A stretch of DNA of 37,732 nt from UBA2266 sp964406945 (GTDB lineage: Bacteria > Planctomycetota > Phycisphaerae > Sedimentisphaerales > Anaerobacaceae), in contig CAYOTO010000031.1 of the NCBI GenBank assembly GCA_964406945.1, forward strand, positions 1 to 37,732, written 5' to 3'. Position 1 is the first letter of the stretch, and each line of letters opens with the position of its first letter. Both the position numbers and the translations under genes were made by a program. The notes under the pieces are model-generated. The model made no database searches, was not told the DNA's origin, and worked only from the letters and a program-made list of their open reading frames with translations. This document shows, one piece after another, positions 25,052-32,346 of this stretch.

Positions 25052-25080
25052 ATTATACCGCTTGGGGGCCTGTTTTGCGA
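25052..25080 (-). promoter_or_regulatory. Predicted promoter of the TIM-barrel gene
   Basis: On the minus strand a perfect TATAAT (25052-25057) lies 17 bases after TCGCAA (25075-25080). The -10 is consensus, the -35 poor, which suggests an activator. Transcription would start about 40 bases before the ATG. Confidence 0.55.
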
Positions 25081-25196
25081 GGTAATATCGCAATTGTGCT
25101 CCTGGCAGAGTATACTGTTAAAGGCTGACCATGCGAAACGGTCGCATTTGTCTGCCCCTGCAGCCGGAAGACGTGGCGGTGATCGAATTACAGTAG
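25081..25196 (+). pseudogene. Possible C-terminal remnant of a glycosidase
   Basis: Two short frames read like the end of a glycoside hydrolase. The first gives LLAEYTVKG and stops at 25126-25128. The second, shifted in frame, gives MRNGRICLPLQPEDVAVIELQ and stops at 25194-25196. The pattern of a short beta-strand, a Pro-x-x-x-V/A and a final VIEL is typical of the last strand of C-terminal beta-sandwich domains in several glycosidase families. Nothing upstream continues it. If real, it is the scar of a lost plus-strand gene. The evidence is only about 30 residues. Confidence 0.25.
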
Positions 25197-25655
25197 GGCT
25201 TCGACGGCGCGCAAAAAAAGCCCCCGGAGGCGGATGCGTGGTTATTCCTGCTCTATATAGGGTTATATGTTTGAAATACCAGCAAGCCGCTCTACAGGGG
25301 CGACACGACCTTATTAAGTTTTTCTCGTTCTATAATGCCAATCGGCCGAACGGGTTCCCGTGCTTGAGCGTTTTTCAACCGCACTTGTGTCCCACGAACA
25401 GGCCGTTTTAAGCGGGGCAAGATAGTCGAAGTACCATGCAATTGTTTATTCTGTCTACAGTCGCCGATTACCCAGCTTCGCGGTAGCGAGCATTTGCCTC
25501 GATGCGATCAAATTGTCTCGATTAAACCCGATAACACTGTTTTATCGCAGTGGAGAGACTCCGGGCCGGTCGAAATATTTTTTAAGCTTCTGCCGATTTT
25601 TTGCAGCAAGAGGCTCCGCTTAGTATAGAGACTATAAATAAGGACCTTCGCTGTC

Positions 25656-26825
25656 TTATGGTTGTGAGATGTAGCCGCAGGCTGAGAATACGGCGTCTGC
25701 AATTCCGGTTCTGAGCGGTCGAGTGGTTCCGGAATCATCGGGGTGGACACGATTTGCGAGGATTATTATCGCTATTTCTGTAGCCGGATCTACGACTATC
25801 GACGTTCCGGTGTAGCCGGAGTGGCAGAACGCCTGCGGCGGTGCGTACCGACCTTTGATCCATGAATAGCCGGAACTGAGATCGAATCCGCAGGCCCGGC
25901 CGTGGGATTGAGTTGTTGTCAGCAACTCTACCGCGCCGGAACTGAGAATCCTGCGCTCGTCGAGGATGCCGTCATTGAGCAGCATTCGACAGTAAATCGC
26001 CAGATCTTCGGCCGTGGAGAACAGGCCCGCATTGCCGGATATACCGCCGTTGAGTCGAGCAAGCGGATCATGCACCGTGCCTCGGAGCGGCTTGCCGCCG
26101 ATGATCTCAGTAGCGGCAATTCGTCCGATCCGGGATGGCGGCGGATTGAAGCTTGTCCCATTCATGCCCAGCGGTTCGAAAATGTTGGTTCGGCTGAATT
26201 TGGCAATGTCCTGGCCCGTAACGATTTGGACTATTTCGGCGAGTGTGATGTAACCCAGGCAACTGTAGCGGAATTCCCGTCCCGGCTCGCTGACTGCGGT
26301 CAGTGAGCATATCTTTTCTATTACCTTATCCGGGCAGGGAGAGCCGTACCGGGATTTGAGCGTATTTGCATTTGTGTAAGCCGGCAGGCCGGAAGTGTGG
26401 GTCAAAAGGTGGACTATGCGGACGTCCTCTTTTCCATTCTGACCGAATTGTGGCAAATAGTCCGTAACGCGGTCGGACAGGTTTATCCTGCCCCGGTCGA
26501 CCAGGATCAGCACCGAGGTTGCCGTGGCGATTGGTTTGGTCAACGAAGCCAGGTCGTATATAGTACCGGGCGTGGCCGGCTCAACAATCGGCTCGATTAT
26601 TCGCGACCCGAAGGCCTTGTGATATACCGTTTCATCGTTCTGGGCCACCAAAACGACCGCTCCCGGGATGTTTCCATCTTCTATCTGGGTTTCGACGGTC
26701 CGCGAAATGCCCGTAAGCTCCGAAGGATCTATCCTGGCCGGCTTCTGGCAGCTTGTTGTCAGCAGGCACAGAAGCAGCGCAGTACAAATGACGACGGCCA
26801 GAGATTTTTTCGCTGATACACGCAT
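25656..26825 (-). CDS. Secreted beta-lactamase-fold serine hydrolase (AmpC/AmiE-like)
   Basis: This 389-residue protein is a class C beta-lactamase-fold serine hydrolase. The N-terminus is a signal peptide with a possible lipobox (LLTTSC, Cys26). The active-site set is SLTK (Ser94, Lys97), YSC in place of the usual Tyr-x-Asn at 187-189, and HSG at 335-337 in the third motif. In Bacillus subtilis a related enzyme (AmiE/YbbE) is encoded with NamZ, NagZ and MurQ and removes peptides from muropeptides. The same role fits here because namZ lies divergently 99 bases away, and a MurQ relative follows. An esterase or D-aminopeptidase role is the alternative. The predicted promoter has a perfect TATAAT (26843-26848). 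Confidence 0.85.
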   Translation of the reverse strand: MRVSAKKSLAVVICTALLLCLLTTSCQKPARIDPSELTGISRTVETQIEDGNIPGAVVLVAQNDETVYHKAFGSRIIEPIVEPATPGTIYDLASLTKPIATATSVLILVDRGRINLSDRVTDYLPQFGQNGKEDVRIVHLLTHTSGLPAYTNANTLKSRYGSPCPDKVIEKICSLTAVSEPGREFRYSCLGYITLAEIVQIVTGQDIAKFSRTNIFEPLGMNGTSFNPPPSRIGRIAATEIIGGKPLRGTVHDPLARLNGGISGNAGLFSTAEDLAIYCRMLLNDGILDERRILSSGAVELLTTTQSHGRACGFDLSSGYSWIKGRYAPPQAFCHSGYTGTSIVVDPATEIAIIILANRVHPDDSGTTRPLRTGIADAVFSACGYISQP

Positions 26826-26842
26826 GTTTATTGACCGCCGGT

Positions 26843-26894
26843 ATTATAACAGCCCCGGGTGCGATTGGACAGAAATTGCCGCGGCGGATATAAT
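26843..26894. promoter_or_regulatory. Back-to-back promoters for the serine hydrolase and namZ
   Basis: For namZ (plus) TTGGAC (26865-26870), 18 bases and a perfect TATAAT (26889-26894) lie 30 bases before the ATG. For the hydrolase (minus) a perfect TATAAT lies at 26843-26848; its -35 would overlap that of namZ near 26866-26871. The shared -35 region suggests that both genes are controlled together. Confidence 0.6.
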
Positions 26895-26924
26895 TACAGG
26901 TTAGACTCAGATTAGGAGCATCAA

Positions 26925-28139
26925 ATGAAACGAATCCTGTCTTCTTTACTGATCCTGGCCGGCTTGGCTGCAACGGCCTGCTCGGCGACTGTGAGAACCG
27001 GGCTGGACAATTTGGACCGCCATGAGGACCTTTTTCGGGGCAAACGTGTAGGCATCATTACCAACCACACGGCCCGCGACAGCAAAGGCCGGCATGTTAT
27101 AGACATTTTTGTAGAAATGGAGGGGGTGCGAATTACCGCTCTTTTCGGCCCCGAACACGGTATTTACGGTCTGGCCGAGGCCGGCGAAAAGGTTGCCGGC
27201 GGGGTCGATCCCGTCCACGGAATACCCGTTCACAGCCTGTACGGCAAAACCCGCAAGCCGACCGCCGAGATGCTCGCCGAGGTGGACGTGCTCGTGTTCG
27301 ACATTCAGGACATCGGGGCAAGGTTCTACACTTATATCTACACGATGGCGCTGGCGATGGAGGCCGCCGCCGAGAGCGGCAAGGAATTCGTTGTGCTCGA
27401 CAGACCAAATCCCATCAATGGAAAAACGGTCGCCGGCCCCATCCTTGAATCCGGGTACGCGAGCTTCGTTGGCAAATACCCGATTCCGGTCCGGCACGGA
27501 ATGACGGTTGCCGAGCTTGCGCGAATGTTCAACCACCGAGGCTGGCTGGTCGCGGATTCACGTGTCAATTTGCACGTCGTTTGCATGACCGGATGGAAAA
27601 GGAATATGTGGTTCGACCAGACTGGTCTGGAATTCATCAAGCCCTCGCCGAACATGCCGGATCTTGCGACCGCAACCGCATATCCGGGGCTGTGTCTGCT
27701 GGAAGGGACTAATGTTTCGGAAGGGCGGGGAACGGACAGGCCTTTTCTTCAATTCGGCGCGCCCTGGATCGACTCGGATGTGCTGGCAAAAAGGCTCAAC
27801 GGACTTGGATTAGAAGGCGTGCTGTTCGAGAAGGCCGGCTTTGTTCCGACTTTTTCAAAGCACAAGGACAGACACTGCGAAGGGGCAAAGCTGATCATCA
27901 CGAACAGAGACCGGTTTGCCCTGTTCTGTGCGGGCGTACTGATCGTCAACGAACTGTACAAACTTGACCGGAATGAATTCGAGTGGCGTATCGGGCACTT
28001 CGACAGGCTTTGCGGCACCTCAAGCATTCGCAAGGCAATCCTGGCAGGAGAGTCTTTGAACGGGCTGATCGAGCGGTGGTCCGCAGAGGCTAATCAATTC
28101 GCCAAAGACCGCGGCAAATACCTATTATACCGGGAGTGA
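26925..28139 (+). CDS. namZ: NamZ-type exo-beta-N-acetylmuramidase (DUF1343, GH171)
   Basis: This 404-residue protein has a signal peptide (possible lipobox ending TAC) and is a clear DUF1343 member. The founding member, NamZ of Bacillus subtilis (formerly YbbC), releases N-acetylmuramic acid from the non-reducing end of peptidoglycan strands; this is the basis of family GH171. Family blocks visible are GIITNHTA, FGPEHG near residue 75, VFDIQDIGARFYTYIYTM, DRPNPING, RHGMTVAELARMFN and SPNMPDLATATAYPG. Length is normal. AGGAG precedes the ATG. It converges with the MurQ/GKRP-like gene (4 bases between stops) and diverges from the serine hydrolase, as expected for a muramic-acid salvage locus. 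Confidence 0.92.
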   Translation: MKRILSSLLILAGLAATACSATVRTGLDNLDRHEDLFRGKRVGIITNHTARDSKGRHVIDIFVEMEGVRITALFGPEHGIYGLAEAGEKVAGGVDPVHGIPVHSLYGKTRKPTAEMLAEVDVLVFDIQDIGARFYTYIYTMALAMEAAAESGKEFVVLDRPNPINGKTVAGPILESGYASFVGKYPIPVRHGMTVAELARMFNHRGWLVADSRVNLHVVCMTGWKRNMWFDQTGLEFIKPSPNMPDLATATAYPGLCLLEGTNVSEGRGTDRPFLQFGAPWIDSDVLAKRLNGLGLEGVLFEKAGFVPTFSKHKDRHCEGAKLIITNRDRFALFCAGVLIVNELYKLDRNEFEWRIGHFDRLCGTSSIRKAILAGESLNGLIERWSAEANQFAKDRGKYLLYRE

Positions 28140-28143
28140 TCGG

Positions 28144-29919
28144 TCAGCCTTTTCCCTGATCGGACTGGATTTGCCTGATGGCCAGGGCTACGGGAGATGG
28201 GGGTTCTTCATTCGGCTCGGAGTGACTTTGGATGCGGTCTATTGCCTCATGCATTGCGAAACAGGCCTGTTCGTAGGTGCAATTGGTCTGTTGTGAGATC
28301 AGTCGGCAGCCGCGGTCGATCAGTTTCTTATTGCTGGGTGAGAGCCAGACCATCGCATTGCCGATAACGCGGTCCATGCGGACCATTGTCGCCGTGGAGA
28401 CCGTATTGAGCACAAGTTTTATCGCCAGGTGGTGCCAGAGTTTGAGCGGGGAAGCAAGCAGTTGGCACGGGAATCCGAAGAGCGTTTCGGTGTGATCGAC
28501 GGCTCTTAGGCCGCCGATAACGATGGCTGCGTTATGATCGAATTCGTGGAGATGGTCTTTCACAGGACGCTGGTTGCGGGGATCCGCCGTTTCTCCGGCG
28601 GCAATTGCAATAAGAGCGGAAGCCGGGCAGTCAGTTCGTGATGCATCCGGCTCATTTCCAATCAGGAACTTGTGAATTTCATCGTTGTTCAATGCCGGCG
28701 GGCTGTTCCTGAGATCCGCGGGCGCGTTGAGCCGTTCGTAGGTTTCGTCGGTCCATTCCAGACCGCGAGGCTCCCGCTGGAGCATATCGCGCCAGGCCCG
28801 GACGCTGGGCAGCCCGAAGTTTTTAACGAATGCCCACGACGCCGGCGAATCCGAATCATCGAACTTTCTGAAAGGCGGAACCATGAACGTCGGCGAGCGT
28901 TCCGTAGTATCCGTAAGCACATCCAGCATGAAATCGTCTGCTGCGTATGTTATCAGCCCGTGGCGGCGGTAGATCTGTTCTTCGAATTCGATCAATCGCA
29001 TCATCGCAGCGACAGACGCCGGGGCGGCCAGTTGACTCAAAAGACAGGTGAAACGGTAATGATAGTGGGTCGTTCCGAGCTCGCGAATGCCTATGGCCAC
29101 CGTGCCTGCGGGGCCCAGTTGTTTCTTAAGTATGTTCACCAGTGCGGTCTCGAGCGCCGTGCCGACAACCAGCAGCTCGGCCGTGGTAGCCTGCATCCTG
29201 GTTGAGCCGGCGACGGCCATGGGGCCGGTTGTCAGGTCCAGCTTCTTAATTCGCGGCTCTTCGATGACCCGGCGCGACCGCTCGACGTTTTCCGCGAGCT
29301 GCTTTGTAGGGTTATTGTAGACGAAGAACACATCGGCCCCGAACTCCAGACCCTGCCAGGCGGTCCCGATTACAAACGGTGTTTCGCCCCCCTCGGTAAT
29401 TGCCACAACCAGATCGCCTTCGCTTACGCCCGCTTCGACGAGTTGATGCCTGCCGAAGCCGGGAAAGTCCTCGAACCCTTCGACCGACTTTATCAAAGCA
29501 AAATCTCCGCCCGCCATGACGCTGAGCACGTGATCAGAGAGGTCCGGCAGCTTGTCGAACGCTTTTGGGTGCTCGTCAACCAGTTCATACCAGAAGCGCC
29601 GCCATGCGGCTTCGAGGAGAATAGCCAGCCTGCCTGTTGCCCCACAGCCCGTGAAGAAGACCTTATTGCCGCTGCACAGGGTCTTCTCGAAAGCTTCTGT
29701 TAGCTGACAGAATACGGGTTCCGAAATGACTCTGCGAACCATTGGCGGTATCTCCGCGTCGACTGTCTGAAGCATCGAAATTGCGCTTCGCAGATTAGTT
29801 TTGGCCATCTGTGAGAGCAGATTCGTTTTGGGGTGGAACGACTCGGTAAGCAGGGTTCCGAGGCGAAATGCCTGCTCGTTTTGGAGAAACTGTCTTGCTT
29901 TTTCCTCTGGAGTTGCCAT
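28144..29919 (-). CDS. MurQ/GKRP family protein with two SIS domains
   Basis: At 591 residues this is twice the length of MurQ, the etherase that splits MurNAc-6-phosphate into GlcNAc-6-phosphate and D-lactate. The first SIS domain has GCGATGRLAI (91-100), EGFED (147-151) and the GSTRM signature (239-242). The block that directly follows this in MurQ (KLVLNTVST ... GNAMVWLSPSNKKLIDRG) appears instead near residue 500, after about 220 extra residues. This is the layout of animal glucokinase regulatory protein (GKRP). The second catalytic Glu (E. coli Glu114 equivalent) seems present in EGFED. The first (Glu83 equivalent) aligns with Ala105, although a Glu sits two residues earlier. It may be an etherase or a phosphosugar-sensing regulator. 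Its ATG directly abuts the upstream glycosidase stop. Confidence 0.85.
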   Translation of the reverse strand: MATPEEKARQFLQNEQAFRLGTLLTESFHPKTNLLSQMAKTNLRSAISMLQTVDAEIPPMVRRVISEPVFCQLTEAFEKTLCSGNKVFFTGCGATGRLAILLEAAWRRFWYELVDEHPKAFDKLPDLSDHVLSVMAGGDFALIKSVEGFEDFPGFGRHQLVEAGVSEGDLVVAITEGGETPFVIGTAWQGLEFGADVFFVYNNPTKQLAENVERSRRVIEEPRIKKLDLTTGPMAVAGSTRMQATTAELLVVGTALETALVNILKKQLGPAGTVAIGIRELGTTHYHYRFTCLLSQLAAPASVAAMMRLIEFEEQIYRRHGLITYAADDFMLDVLTDTTERSPTFMVPPFRKFDDSDSPASWAFVKNFGLPSVRAWRDMLQREPRGLEWTDETYERLNAPADLRNSPPALNNDEIHKFLIGNEPDASRTDCPASALIAIAAGETADPRNQRPVKDHLHEFDHNAAIVIGGLRAVDHTETLFGFPCQLLASPLKLWHHLAIKLVLNTVSTATMVRMDRVIGNAMVWLSPSNKKLIDRGCRLISQQTNCTYEQACFAMHEAIDRIQSHSEPNEEPPSPVALAIRQIQSDQGKG

Positions 29920-31086
29920 TCAGTTTGTGTTTCCTGACTCGGTTTGGACGAGAATCAATGCGTTTGCCACAGCTCTGGGAAAGGGATCCGAAGGGGAGTT
30001 CAACACCTTGCCCGCGAACCAGAAGGTGGACGAGCCGCCGCCGTCGAGGTTCATGGCATCGGTGCAGCCGAGTTCGAGCATGAGTTCGGCCATTTCCGGG
30101 TAGGTCATTCCGATGGAAAGCCCGGGTTGTCTGCCGTCGACCACGACCAGAAAATAGTGGCTTTCGTTAAAGCCTATCATTGTCCTGGGGTGCCGCGGCT
30201 GTGGAGGCTTCCATTTGCGAGCCTCGCCGTTCTTTACAAGTACAGGCCCTCCGGCAACGGCGGTCCGCACGTCGTGCAGGTCCGGAGTTGTGCTGGTGCG
30301 TATCGTAAGAATCGACCCGACAGAGAAATCCGACGTCTTCTCCAGCAGCGCCGGACCCACCGCCAGAATCATTTTGTCCCGGGGTATGCGGCTATTGCCT
30401 TTTTCCAGGACGCTTTCGATTCGGGCCGAGTACTCCATGCCCGCTCTGATCGGCAGCCAGGGACCGGATTCGGTGCGTTTGAGGACGAACTCACGGGCAT
30501 TTGTGGTTCGGGTGGATTTGCCCATCGTCGGGGTGAACAGGACCGCGGAATTATCGGTCAGCGGCTCGTTTATTTTGAACTCTATCTTGACGCCGTTTGG
30601 TCCTGCAACCTGGAATCTGGGAAGGACTGTGCCTATGTGGGGGATGTTCGACTTGTCGACCCAGAAGCTCGTGCCTCTCGGGGTGCTCAGAAGTTCGCCG
30701 CGGGCAATCTGCAGCCCCAGCGGATCGCCCCGGTATGGGCCCAGCCGAATCCGGAAGAAATCCCCGTTTACGGCCAGCAGCGGTCTTCCGACGACCTCCG
30801 GCACGGCTCTGGCCTGAGTAGCAACGGTCGCCAGGTCGTATATGCGTCCCTTTGCAAGCGAAGATACGAACCGCAGGTCCGCACTGTTTCGCCTTATCCC
30901 GGCTATATGTATCGACCAGGGCTTATCAGCGATGGTGCGGTGAGAGTACTCGATTGCCGGATGAATCGACGCGGCCTGCAGGTCCGCTGTTGGCGACCCG
31001 CACGACAGCGAAACAATGCAAAAAAACAACAGAACCGCCCACACTAAGGGGCGCGAAACGTACTTTGGCCGTCGAATAGTGATCAT
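29920..31086 (-). CDS. Exported phosphodiester glycosidase (NAGPA domain)
   Basis: This 388-residue protein has an N-terminal signal (hydrophobic LVWAVLLFFCIVSLSC, possibly a lipoprotein) and a NAGPA/DUF2233 domain. The animal founder, the lysosomal uncovering enzyme, removes GlcNAc from GlcNAc-1-phospho-6-mannose. Family blocks seen are AVNGDFFR, DPLGLQIARGELL, MIGFNESHYFLVVVDGR and the near-terminal MNLDGGGSSTFWF. Bacterial members are extracytoplasmic and little characterised. It sits between the iminopeptidase and MurQ/GKRP-like genes with zero spacing to the latter, so it probably handles a GlcNAc- or MurNAc-phosphodiester wall component. That role is inference. Confidence 0.87.
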   Translation of the reverse strand: MITIRRPKYVSRPLVWAVLLFFCIVSLSCGSPTADLQAASIHPAIEYSHRTIADKPWSIHIAGIRRNSADLRFVSSLAKGRIYDLATVATQARAVPEVVGRPLLAVNGDFFRIRLGPYRGDPLGLQIARGELLSTPRGTSFWVDKSNIPHIGTVLPRFQVAGPNGVKIEFKINEPLTDNSAVLFTPTMGKSTRTTNAREFVLKRTESGPWLPIRAGMEYSARIESVLEKGNSRIPRDKMILAVGPALLEKTSDFSVGSILTIRTSTTPDLHDVRTAVAGGPVLVKNGEARKWKPPQPRHPRTMIGFNESHYFLVVVDGRQPGLSIGMTYPEMAELMLELGCTDAMNLDGGGSSTFWFAGKVLNSPSDPFPRAVANALILVQTESGNTN

Positions 31087-31158
31087 TTACCGTCCTTCGA
31101 AAGGCTCTGGTTGCCTGATGAACCTGTTGTAGCATTTCGGACGGGTAAAGTAAAACTG

Positions 31159-32136
31159 TTATCCGGGCTGCTCGAACTGCTTCGCCGCTTTCAGAAGCTC
31201 TCTTTCGATGGGCTTTTCGCCCATCCAGTGCCCGGCGCTTTCGGCGAACACGAGTTTTGCGTCGGGGCAGACCTTCTGCAGCCGGTACGCGTTTTTGGGC
31301 GGGCAGATTACATCGTAACGGCCGTTGACTATTATGATCGGGATGCCCTCGAGCTTGTGGGCGTCTTTGAGCAGTTGCCCCTCTTCCAGGAAGCACTTCT
31401 TTGTTATGTAGTAGTTTTCTATTCGTGCGAAGGCGAATGAATCGACCTCGTCCAGTTTTTCATTGACGTCCTCGTCGGACATTTCAAGGCCGGCGACTTT
31501 GAATTCATACCACGCCCAGAGTTTGCTGTATTTCGCACTCTGCTCGGGGTCTTCACTTTCGATCAGTGAAAGCAGATATTCCGACAGCGGGCGTTGGTCG
31601 GGCTCCGGCAGGCTGTTTACGAACTTCTCGTACACTTCGGGAAAGTAATCTGCTATTGCCCCGTGGTAGAAGTGGTCTATCTCTTCCTGTGTGGCGGTGA
31701 AGACCCCCCTGAGGATCATGCCGCCGGTGTGCTCCGGATACGTCTGACCATAGGCCAGGGCAAGAGTGGTTCCCCAGGAGCCTCCGAACAGAATGATCTT
31801 GTCTAAATCCAGATGTTTTCGCAGCCGTTCTATGTCCTCCACCAGATTTTGTGTGTTGTTTTCTTTGATTTCGGCCGGGGGAGTCGATTTGCCCGCTCCA
31901 CGCTGATCGTGCAGCACTATGCAGAACTTGTCCGGGTCGAAAAACCTTCGCATATATGGTGAACAGCCTGCACCGGGCCCGCCGTGGAGGACGAATACGG
32001 GCCGGCCGGTCGGTTTGCCGCACAATTCATAATAGATCGTGTGCAGATCGGAAACTTGCAGGAAATCGCTTTGGTAAGGTTCGATCTGGGGCCAGAGGCC
32101 GATTTCTTTATCCGAGGAATCAGTCGTTGAATTCAT
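31159..32136 (-). CDS. Proline iminopeptidase-like alpha/beta hydrolase (peptidase S33)
   Basis: This 325-residue cytoplasmic protein is an alpha/beta hydrolase of the S33 family, which removes N-terminal proline or other residues from peptides. HGGPGAGCS forms the oxyanion hole, GGSWG carries the nucleophilic Ser, and the acid and His lie in NGRYDVICPP and SAGHWMGEKP. A helical cap lies between, typical of Pip. I chose the ATG at 32134-32136, preceded by AAAGGA; the open frame extends 31 residues further but covers the predicted promoter and inverted repeat. It leads the operon with the phosphodiester glycosidase and MurQ/GKRP-like genes, so it may trim wall peptides; true specificity is unknown. 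Confidence 0.88.
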   Translation of the reverse strand: MNSTTDSSDKEIGLWPQIEPYQSDFLQVSDLHTIYYELCGKPTGRPVFVLHGGPGAGCSPYMRRFFDPDKFCIVLHDQRGAGKSTPPAEIKENNTQNLVEDIERLRKHLDLDKIILFGGSWGTTLALAYGQTYPEHTGGMILRGVFTATQEEIDHFYHGAIADYFPEVYEKFVNSLPEPDQRPLSEYLLSLIESEDPEQSAKYSKLWAWYEFKVAGLEMSDEDVNEKLDEVDSFAFARIENYYITKKCFLEEGQLLKDAHKLEGIPIIIVNGRYDVICPPKNAYRLQKVCPDAKLVFAESAGHWMGEKPIERELLKAAKQFEQPG

Positions 32137-32197
32137 GTCCGCTACATTCCTTTCTTCAGTGCGTTCGAGTCTATCGGCAACATTGGGCGGCGATAGT

Positions 32198-32229
32198 GTC
32201 GATATTATCAGAATATCGACAGGTATCAA
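32198..32229 (-). promoter_or_regulatory. Promoter of the iminopeptidase operon overlain by an inverted repeat operator
   Basis: A perfect 9-bp inverted repeat (GTCGATATT-ATCAG-AATATCGAC, 32198-32220) covers the -10 of a predicted minus-strand promoter: TTGATA (32224-32229), 16 bases, TAATAT (32202-32207). This is the usual geometry of a repressor site. The regulator is not identified. Confidence 0.5.
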
Positions 32230-32267
32230 ATTCGAATCTCACCCGGGGCGGCAAGCCCGATTGCCAA

Positions 32268-32296
32268 TTGCCAGTGCTGCCTCATGCCTGTATAAT
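32268..32296 (+). promoter_or_regulatory. Predicted strong promoter of the symporter operon
   Basis: TTGCCA (32268-32273), 17 bases and a perfect TATAAT (32291-32296) match the sigma70 consensus at 11 of 12 places. Transcription would begin near 32303, about 44 bases before the proposed start of the symporter. Confidence 0.65.
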
Positions 32297-32346
32297 CGGC
32301 ATTCACCGGGGGCAACTGGAAAGACCTGCTTTACGGATATACTGGT

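Larger units (their letters stand above)
25005..25655. other. 650-bp intergenic region: promoter, possible gene remnant, small hairpins
   Basis: This spacer lies between the TIM-barrel gene and the serine hydrolase, both minus strand. It holds the TIM-barrel promoter, a possible glycosidase remnant (25081-25196), a 6-bp hairpin at 25131-25147 (ATGCGA/TCGCAT), a weak terminator-like element on the minus strand (25213-25231, then seven Ts), and two mutually exclusive hairpins near 25525-25555 (CACTG/CAGTG and CGATAA/TTATCG). It is more AT-rich than its surroundings, especially 25500-25640. Open frames within it show no protein-like sequence. I see no tRNA or known RNA. Confidence 0.5.

Noticed and set aside
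25046..25411. Open frame of 121 codons in the intergenic spacer
   Set aside because: No ribosome-binding site, poor composition, and it overlaps the TIM-barrel promoter on the other strand. It was not counted as a gene.
25508..25750. Open frame of 80 codons on the minus strand overlapping the end of the serine hydrolase gene
   Set aside because: It overlaps the hydrolase in another frame and has no protein-like pattern outside the overlap.
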